Shown here: in pieces, positions 56,921 to 64,000 of the stretch | How positions within the stretch are numbered: the stretch's first letter is position 1 | Layout of the letters: each line of letters starts with the position of its first letter | Source of the DNA: Takakia lepidozioides | Taxonomy: Eukaryota; Streptophyta; Takakiopsida; Takakiales; Takakiaceae | Assembly: GCA_030704615.1 (NCBI GenBank) | Contig: CM060731.1 | Coordinates: 86,904,756-86,968,755 of the forward strand | Direction of reading: 5' to 3' | Length of the DNA stretch: 64,000 nucleotides | Notes under the pieces: generated by a model | What the model was told of the DNA's origin: nothing | Seen by the model: only the letters and a program-made list of their open reading frames with translations | Databases searched by the model: none | Position numbers and translations under genes: made by a program

Positions 56921-57340
56921 TCATGCTGCTGTAATAGCAGTAATTCCAAATTGGAATGGTTCTTTTGCTGGGTGGATGACTGGATGGGTGCATTGGCTAA
57001 GTAGGTGCGGCCATCTGTCGCAGACTTGGTGAGTGTGCAAGCAGAGAGGGCAGTATGGTGAGGGGAAGAGGTGTGGCCATAAGACGTGTTTGCGTTGGTG
57101 ACCCATATATTGTGTGTAGCAAAATTTAAGTGTTTGTATAATTTGAGCATCAGTTGCGGCTTTGGAGTGCCAGAAATAATTGGAGAGTTTGTGGTGTAGT
57201 ATGGTGGATAGTGTCCATTTTTTAATATGGATTTTGGTGTGGCTCATGGATGCCCTAGTTTGTTGTGTGGCCTCCTTAGTAAGGGTGGTGAGGAGATTGC
57301 GTATTGGCTTAGGGTCAGGGGGGTTGGGGACTGGGTGGAT
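56921..57340 (-). pseudogene. LINE-type 3' fragment (zf-RVT-like)
   Basis: Leftward: KIHIKKWTLSTILHHKLSNY, LKFCYTQYMGHQRK, YCPLCLHTHQVCDRWPHLLS then QC. The C-P-x-C...H-L-L-x-x-C pattern resembles the zinc-binding end of LINE reverse transcriptases. It is abutted by the LTR at 57383. Confidence 0.5.
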
Positions 57341-57382
57341 CAGCCATAACGGGTGGGTATGCGCAATGTGGATAGGATCTAA

Positions 57383-58103
57383 TGTTACAGGGCTGTCTGG
57401 GACTTAGACAGTTTTACGGGTTCTGTGGGGTACCCTTAATTTTGCACAGGCCTTAAGGTGTGGCAGACTCAGACCAGCACAGGCCTTAGGGTGGCAGACA
57501 CAGGCTCACACAGTCAGCAGTCACAGGCTTATACAACCTGTCACAGCATGTCACAGTTCGTCACAGCTTGACATAGCACACAGTCGACACAGTCTGTCAC
57601 AGCACTAAACGTCATAGCCAGTCACAGCCCGTCACAGTGTCACACAGGTCACAGCTTGACACATGGAGCGGTTATCACAGGAGGGAACGAGTGTGCGGGA
57701 ACGTCATCAACAGAGGGAACGGCAGTTCTTACGAACTATCTTGGCTGGCAGTTAGTTAGTTAGTTAAGCGGTTAGAACAGCTTGCAGACACATTATGCAG
57801 GGTAGCTACATGGAGGGGATCACTTCTTGGAGGAGGATCTTGGAGCACAGGGACGAGAGAGCACACGGAGGAGGAGAGACGATCTGTTGTAGCTTGATAC
57901 ATGCAAGCTGTAGAGATGTATTGTAGGGCAGAATAGAGACACCATGGCTTCGGCCTGACACATGATAGATATTAATACGATACCTATTTTATACTCACAC
58001 TGTGTAGAGAGACCTGAGTGAAGCTGTGGAATGAATGCTTAAGTAGATGGAACACGGCAGATTGCAGAAGCAATCCGATACTTAATCATAGGCAGTAGGG
58101 TAA
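57383..58103 (+). repeat. LTR (copy 3), truncated
   Basis: Begins TGTTACAGGGCTGTCTGGGA and follows the other two LTRs to about 58103 (GGCAGTAGGGTAAC), where the match stops at a CATGAGC block. The internal CACAGCC/GTCACAG tract is more degenerate, so this is an older copy. Confidence 0.75.
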
Positions 58104-60225
58104 CTGGGGATTGCAAATCCATGAGCATGAGCGGTGAGCGCATGAGCATGAGCAAAGGTTCCCGATCCTCGCCCGAACCTACACCGAACCACCTCGAAGG
58201 TGAAGGTCGGCAACCAAAACTGCCGACTTCATGCATCTTGGTAACAGTCCACGGAAATAGGAGGTGGAACGCCTATGACCGTGGCCTGCAGGTGAGGTGT
58301 TATAGTCGCCATAGACTATAGCACCACATTCGTTATTGGGGGGGGTCCGTAGGGCAATATTGGGTGTTATGGTTGCCACCAACTATATCATCCCCACTAA
58401 AAGCTGGATCTGTATAAAAATGACAACTAACCCAGGTAGATGGGGGAGGTTGAAGGAAGCAGTGTATGCGTTGTCTCTTTTTGGACTAATACTTCTCTAG
58501 TCCCTTAATTTGTGACAGACACAACAGTCTATTGAACTAAGGTTGGATAAGTTAGGTAAGAATTTATTATTTACGCATGGTGTGTGAGGTTTAGTGATAG
58601 ATTTAGTTGAATGGAGCAGAACATATTCTCATTTTAGGTTGGGAGGGATGGTTATTATTGTGCTTATAACTTTGTATGTCTGTTGTAAGGTCTTGACCAT
58701 GTTTGTTCAACATAGGAGTGGTTTGTGTGCATAGTAGTACAAAGTAAAAAGCTATTTGTTCTTGAAATGGACACACATGAAGTGTGGTTGTCTGTGAGGG
58801 AAATAGTGTGCACATGGAGTGTCAAATTTTGTGGCATAGCTGTTGTCATGTCATGGCAACGGTCTTCACAATATGAGCAGACCAGTGATTGACTCATTTG
58901 GATATTTGTCGAAGGTCCTTTATGGCTTCAGCAGACCAGGGCTCAGCACTCCAAGAATTCCAAACTTTGCTTCAACACTTGATTGCCGTTCTGACTCCTC
59001 CCATAGCTCAGTATCCACGAGTTTGTTATGTGCCAGTGATTACAAAAGCTGGAGATAAAAAATGTAGGATAAACCTAGGCAATCCCTCGTCTGAGGTCAA
59101 GCAAGCACCATCTTGGGACTACCTAGGTCTCACCAACCTTTGTTCTCAACCCTCCCTTTCTGCTTGTAATCTGGGTAGTTGCATCTGCAGACCTCATTGC
59201 GGACGTCCCATGAAGACTGACTATCCCGAGTTTACCCTCAGATGGTTCATCTAACATATATGAAAGGCATGGAAATGAAGACAATGATGCGCGTTCGAAG
59301 GCTTCTCAATGGTTGCTAACTTTTGTACTCCAACTATCTACAGAAACCCATTTGGAAGCACACTCCAAACCAGAATCTTGCTTTCACCAAGATGCTTTGT
59401 ACACCCTTCTTTTGTGAAACCAACATTCGTGGTGATGATGATGCGCAACTAGAGGCTTCCACACCGGGCTGAAGCACCCTTCTCAACGTGCAATTTGGAC
59501 AAGATAGACTATATTAGCCCCCGCGAAAACACATTTAGAGGGAAAAAATGATTCAAAGTTCCCTTCAGCCAAATAGCGTGCTCACTCCTTCATGAAACCA
59601 TGACATTTCACCAAGCAGGTCGGCGATGCATTTGAAGAGCTGTGTATGTGCCATGTCTGCATAACCATTTTGAAAAACAAAATGATATAATATATCATGA
59701 GATATAAAAAATTGATGGTACTATAAATGAGAGTAATCACATGAAGTTAAATGAAAGACTTTTTAACTTGGTTTGCTAGAGTACCACGAAGAAGGATATG
59801 CCTACGTGGAGGGTGCAAAGTACATATTAAGTAGCAAATAACTACGACTCATGCAACTCCGTGTCATTTCGATCAGCTTCAGGTCATTGTCTTTGTGAGC
59901 TTTGTTTGTAGAATGTGAAGGGGTTTGCAGAGTTAGGATAGTTCAGTAGAGGGAAACATATATGGTCTCAATGGAATTCAACTACCAATTACATAATGTC
60001 CGAAGAAGACCACTTGGCAATCCACGCATAGACCCACCCTCGCTGGGTAGTTGGCACCGACTTCATATTTAACAATCATTTCTGCGTTCTGTCGCAACGA
60101 CAAACTTAAAAACTACAAATGCCCAAGAGAAAATAAATTACTTCATGCAAACATATTGGTTCTTTGAACTCATCCATGTTCATTAGAGAGGTAAATAGTT
60201 TTAAGAAAATAGTAATAATAATAAT
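58104..60225. other. About 2 kb without a recognised gene
   Basis: CATGAGCATGAGCGGTGAGC block at 58118-58155. A rightward frame at 58889-59254 (QGSALQEFQTLLQHLIAVLT) has no family. Confidence 0.35.
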
Positions 60226-60737
60226 GAATCTATTAGTCGGCGTCGACTTATCTTCGACTATAAAAAATCAGTTTGGGTTTAAGTTCATCAGAGAATGGGA
60301 AATAAAAAAGAAAAGAAAATCAAAAAACTATTTGTCGGCGCCGACTTATCTTCAACTATGAACACAAAATAACAGTTTGAATTTAAAGTCGGTACCGACT
60401 TTAACAATGGGAGAGAAAAAAAAAAAAACAAAAAACTATTAGTCGGCGCCGACTTATCTTCAACTATGAACGCAAAATAACAGTTTGGATTTAAAGTCGG
60501 CACCGACTTTAACGATGGGAGGGAAATAAAACAAAAAAAACTATTAGTCGGCGCCGACTTATCTTCAACTATGAACGCAAAATAACAGTTTGGATTTAAA
60601 GTCGGCACCGACTTTAACGATGGGAGGGAAATAAAACAAAAAAAACTATTAGTCGGCGCCGACTTATCTTCGACTATGAACACAAAAATCAGTTTGGGTT
60701 TAAAGTCGGCACCGACTTTAACCAAGGGAGCCAATAA

Positions 60738-60770
<33 letters not shown>

Positions 60771-61080
60771 TATTAGTCGGCGCCGACCTATCCTCGATTA
60801 TGAACCCCAAAAATCAACTTAGGTTTAAAGTCGGCACCGACTTTAACCAAAGGAGCCAAAAAAAGAATTAATAAATTAATAAAAACTATTAGTTGGCGCC
60901 GACTTATCCTCGATTATGAACTGGAAAAATCAGCTTGGGTCTAAAGTCGGCACCGACTTTTAACCAAAGGAGCAAAGAAAAAAGTAAAAAGTAAAAAACT
61001 AGTAGTCGGCGCCGACTTATCCTCGATTATGAACACAGCTTGGGTTTAAAGTCGGCACCGACTTTAACGATGGGAACTTT
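60226..61080. repeat. Alternating dyad array GTCGGCGCCGAC / GTCGGCACCGAC, forward half
   Basis: Two dyads alternate: GTCGGCGCCGAC (in TTAGTCGGCGCCGACTTATC) and AAAGTCGGCACCGACTTT. Centres fall at about 60339, 60393, 60447, 60501, 60552, 60606, 60657 and 60710, steps of 51-54 bp, so the full unit is about 106 bp. Spacers hold TTCAACTATGAACGCAAAA and A runs. About eight full units. Confidence 0.95.
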
Positions 61081-61149
61081 ACACCCATGAGCATGAGCAA
61101 AAATATTCATGAGCAAAGATAAAAACAACATTATTTGGATGAAATATAG

Positions 61150-61692
61150 TATTTGCTCTAGAATCTTGATTTAGTCGGCGCCGACTTATAGGTTTTTCCT
61201 TAAAAAAAGAAAAAAAAACTGATTTTTTGTGTTCAAACTTGAATAAGTCGGCGCTGATTTATAGTTTGTTTGTTTTTTTTTTTTTTTCGGTTTTTTTCTC
61301 CCATCGTTAAAGTCGGTGCCGACTTTAAACCCACACCGATTTTTTGTGTTCATAGTCGAAGATAAGGTCGGCGCCGACTTATATTTTTTTTTCCTTTTTT
61401 TTTCCTTTTTTTTCTCCCATCGTTAAAGCCGGTGCCGACTTTAAACCCACACTGATTTTTTCTGTTCATAGTCGAAGATAAGTCGGTGCCGACTTATAGG
61501 TTTTTCTCTTTCTTTCTTTCTTTCTTTCTTTCCCTCCCTTTGATAAACTGTAACCCAAACTGATTTGTATATTCCTAGTCGAATATAAGTCGGCACAGAC
61601 TTCTAATTTATTTAGTTTAATATTTTGTTTTTGCTTCTGATGAACTTAAACCCAAACTGATTTTTTGTGTTCATAATCGGAGATAAGTCTGC
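61150..61692. repeat. Same dyad array in inverted orientation
   Basis: The spacer words now appear as reverse complements (TTTTTGTGTTCATAGTCGAAGATAAG without break is the flipped spacer, read in parts) with GTCGGTGCCGAC and GTCGGCGCCGAC. The switch is at 61080-61150, at CATGAGCATGAGC. An insertion at 61693-62832 separates the last dyad (62829-62840). Confidence 0.85.
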
Positions 61693-62832
61693 ACCATTGT
61701 TGGACATACCAGACTGGTCCTGGTACCAGCCCTGTCACAAAACTTTCATACCAGTCTGCTCTATACAATGGTGGATGTATTTTTTCCCAGATAGTGGTAT
61801 GAGTATGAGTATCATGACTACAATACCAGCTGGTATGAGATATCAATTCTGGTATCATTCCAAAGCCATTTGACTTACAAGTTTATCAAATATCAAGTGA
61901 AAACAAATATAATAAATATAAAGTAAATATAAATAAATACATGTATGTACACATAAACTAGTATAGTACACATACCAGAGTAAATGAGGAAGACGACCGG
62001 GGGTACTCCAATATTGTAGCTGGTATGAGAAAACGGATACTAGCTTGGTCTGGTATATGACCTGGTATTGTAGAACTTAAGGCCAGGCTGGTGTGGTCCA
62101 GTGTTGGACTGGTATGTCCATTTTTTAATACCAGACTGGTCCTGGTATGAAGGGTCCCACCCCTTTTTCATACCAGGCTGGTATAGGTATCTATACAGGT
62201 ATGAGCAACTTGGGTATGAATCTGGTATGAGTAGTTGTACTTTGGGTTGTATATGAGTATGGTACTGGTATTGCCCTTTCTCTGTAGTGATACTGGGGGG
62301 GGGTATGAGCACTGGTATGGTATTTCTGTAGCTCACCATACATAGAAATAAATGTCATTTAGCACATAGCTAATTTCAATCCAAGCCCTGGAACACTAGG
62401 CAAAAAAAGATAACACCAAAGTCGCACGAAACAGCAAATGAAGTCCTAAATGGCAACATGGAGCCTTGAAATAACCAAATTGTAGTACAGGGTATAACTA
62501 GCTGCACTAACATATACTCATACCTACCTCCATTCGCCATGAACTCACTGCAATATTGGTATCGGGACCATGCTATTCCTCCATATACCCAGACTGGTAT
62601 GGTATGTGTGCGGGGAATCCTAAAGACATACTCCCCCCAGTACGTGTATCACATGGGTACACTGGTTCTTTCATACCCGACTGGTATGTTCTTCAATATA
62701 TATATTCATACCTGTATTCCATACCTAGGTTAAACCAGGTATACTAGTCCAACACTGGTGTGGTCCCTGATAATAGGGTTGATACCAGCGTTAATACTCG
62801 GGTCTGATACCCATACCAGACCAACACTGGTC
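61693..62832. mobile_element. Insertion rich in CATACCAG/CTGGTATG words, probable TIR element
   Basis: It interrupts array unit GTCGGCACCGAC. The left end ACCATTGTTGGACATACCAG is roughly the inverse of the right end CATACCAGACCAACACTGGT. Inner copies of CCAGTGTTGGACTGGTAT (62098) and its inverse (about 62745) suggest nesting. Dozens of TACCAG/CTGGTA words can pair. No coding region. Confidence 0.55.
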
Positions 62833-62849
62833 GGCACCGACTTATAATT

Positions 62850-64000
62850 TGCTTATTTCAATGAGTCTAGGATTAATATTGTGTCCATTATTAGCTATGT
62901 AGTTGGTTCTGAGTCTAGAATTGCAGCGACAAACTTGCATTTACGGTAGTAACATCAATCAGTCCGCTGGGACATCTCCTGTCGCGCACCTCACTTCGGT
63001 AAGCTCCCATTCAAGTCATAGTTACTCGCTTCGATGCGCGCGCCTAACTCCCAACCTGGCCGCCGGGCCAACTCGGAGCTTCGGCTGCTCAACGGGACAT
63101 AACGGTCCCCCTTCTATCCCCCAACAGACCCTCCACCAATTTGGGCCTAGTGGAAATTCCCTTTGGTAGATGGCGGTCCGGAATAGCTCCCCACTTCTTG
63201 GTCGCTTTCCGGCTCGCTCACTTACTCACTAGTTTTTGGTCATCAACGGGCTTGCACCGTTCTCGGGGTTACTACTCCCTATATATACTTCTGTGATTGT
63301 CCGCGGGGGTTTCACAAACAACCATGCCATTTTATGGCGAACCACCACGAAGACCCTCGATTCCCGGTGATGAGTCACGGTGAGTCTTGGCCCACCCACC
63401 ACGGCCCCATTGGACCGTGATGAGTCCCAAGACTCCCCACGACTCCCACCACAAGGTCTCCGCCCCATGGTGAGTCCTATGCCACCCCTACTAAGTCCCA
63501 CTAAGCTACCACCACCCCTTGTGGAGCCACCCCCATCGCAACCCGGTGTGCGGGGCTCCACCTAGTGAGCGCCTCCGCCTCCTTGAGTGCCTTGGGCACT
63601 CAAGGGTGCTTTAGCCCCCCGTACCTATTGCTGCCACTGCCCCCACCACAGGGGCAGCGCCTCCTGCGTCCTGACTCCCTACCCTCAAGGCAAAGGGCTG
63701 CGACACACACCCCCACCAACAGGGAGTCGATGTCCTCATCGACTTGTCCATTTTGTAGAAACGAACATCCAAGTTGTGGCGTCCCACATCAAGGAGTTTG
63801 TTTCCGTACCATGGCGTCCCATGGCAAAGAACAAACCCACACTTGACTCTACTCTCCACTAGCTAGTTCGGCCGACTTCCTCCAATTCCCGGTCAAGGGT
63901 GGAGCCTCTCGAGCTCCTCCCAGTGTACTCTTATTGGCCTACTTCAAGGCCAAGGAACGATCCTCCCCGAGGATCGAATCGCCTTACTGCAACAACATTG
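62850..64000 (+). repeat. Inverted copy of the methyltransferase retroelement tail, runs off the window
   Basis: From about 62975 (TCGCGCACCTCACTTCGGTA) to the end this matches the reverse complement of 53790-52780. The frame SRAPHFGKLPFKS is followed by TAG, exactly as in the first copy at 53751. Small indels break the later frame. The rest of this second element should lie to the right. Confidence 0.8.

Overview
The window is eukaryotic nuclear DNA. It has spliced genes with GT-AG introns, long non-coding stretches, satellites, many transposon superfamilies, one 500-base run of N, and a ribosomal P2 relic. The mix (MULE with SWIM domain, hAT, pogo, a Transposase_24-like gene, Ty3-type pol pieces, tRNA-derived SINEs, and a retroelement that carries a cytosine methyltransferase, an arrangement reported before from charophyte algae) suggests the plant lineage. 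I infer, weakly, a streptophyte alga such as Chara with a large repeat-rich genome. I see no intact ordinary host gene. Host-like sequence is limited to relics at 45.8-47.3 kb.

Left part (0-9.3 kb): a leftward spliced gene joins a ParB-like segment to an amino-type (N6A/N4C) DNA methyltransferase-like domain. A rightward MULE-like transposase 5' half lies on the other side. Between them is a 1.7 kb array of about 31 perfect or near-perfect dyads spaced almost exactly 53 bp. The same dyad recurs inside three introns of the methylase gene. This is the most unusual object in the window. The transposase gene is broken by an LTR element (9.3-14.0 kb) that encodes a long coiled-coil polyprotein and shows no pol. 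The transposase 3' half (SWIM zinc finger) lies inverted at 15.4-17.3 kb. A second, rearranged copy of the transposase 5' region is at 19.2-20.2 kb.

Middle (20-45 kb): a 1.4 kb TIR element with an 8-bp target duplication; a decayed pogo-type transposase; an hAT element with about 150-bp TIRs; hAT-associated arrays of GCGACCGCCA...TGGCGGTCGC hairpins; a decayed RING-finger gene behind a TATA promoter module that is repeated in the array; a 120-bp satellite with roughly 1 kb higher-order structure; two long foldbacks; a Transposase_24-like spliced gene; and a SET-domain-like exon next to a fourth hairpin array.

Right part (45-64 kb): relics of ribosomal protein P2, the TFIIH subunit MAT1 and an Obg GTPase lie within 1.5 kb. 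Two more LTRs of the 9-14 kb family are present. A leftward retroelement fuses an aspartic protease to a C5 cytosine methyltransferase in one reading frame that is interrupted only by TAG codons. A third dyad array (GTCGGCGCCGAC / GTCGGCACCGAC, again 51-54 bp apart) reverses orientation at 61.1 kb. The last 1 kb is an inverted copy of the tail of the methyltransferase retroelement.

Two themes recur. First, transposons carry DNA- or chromatin-modifying or ubiquitin-type genes beside hairpin arrays with about five-helical-turn spacing. Second, the same elements are repeatedly broken into inverted halves.
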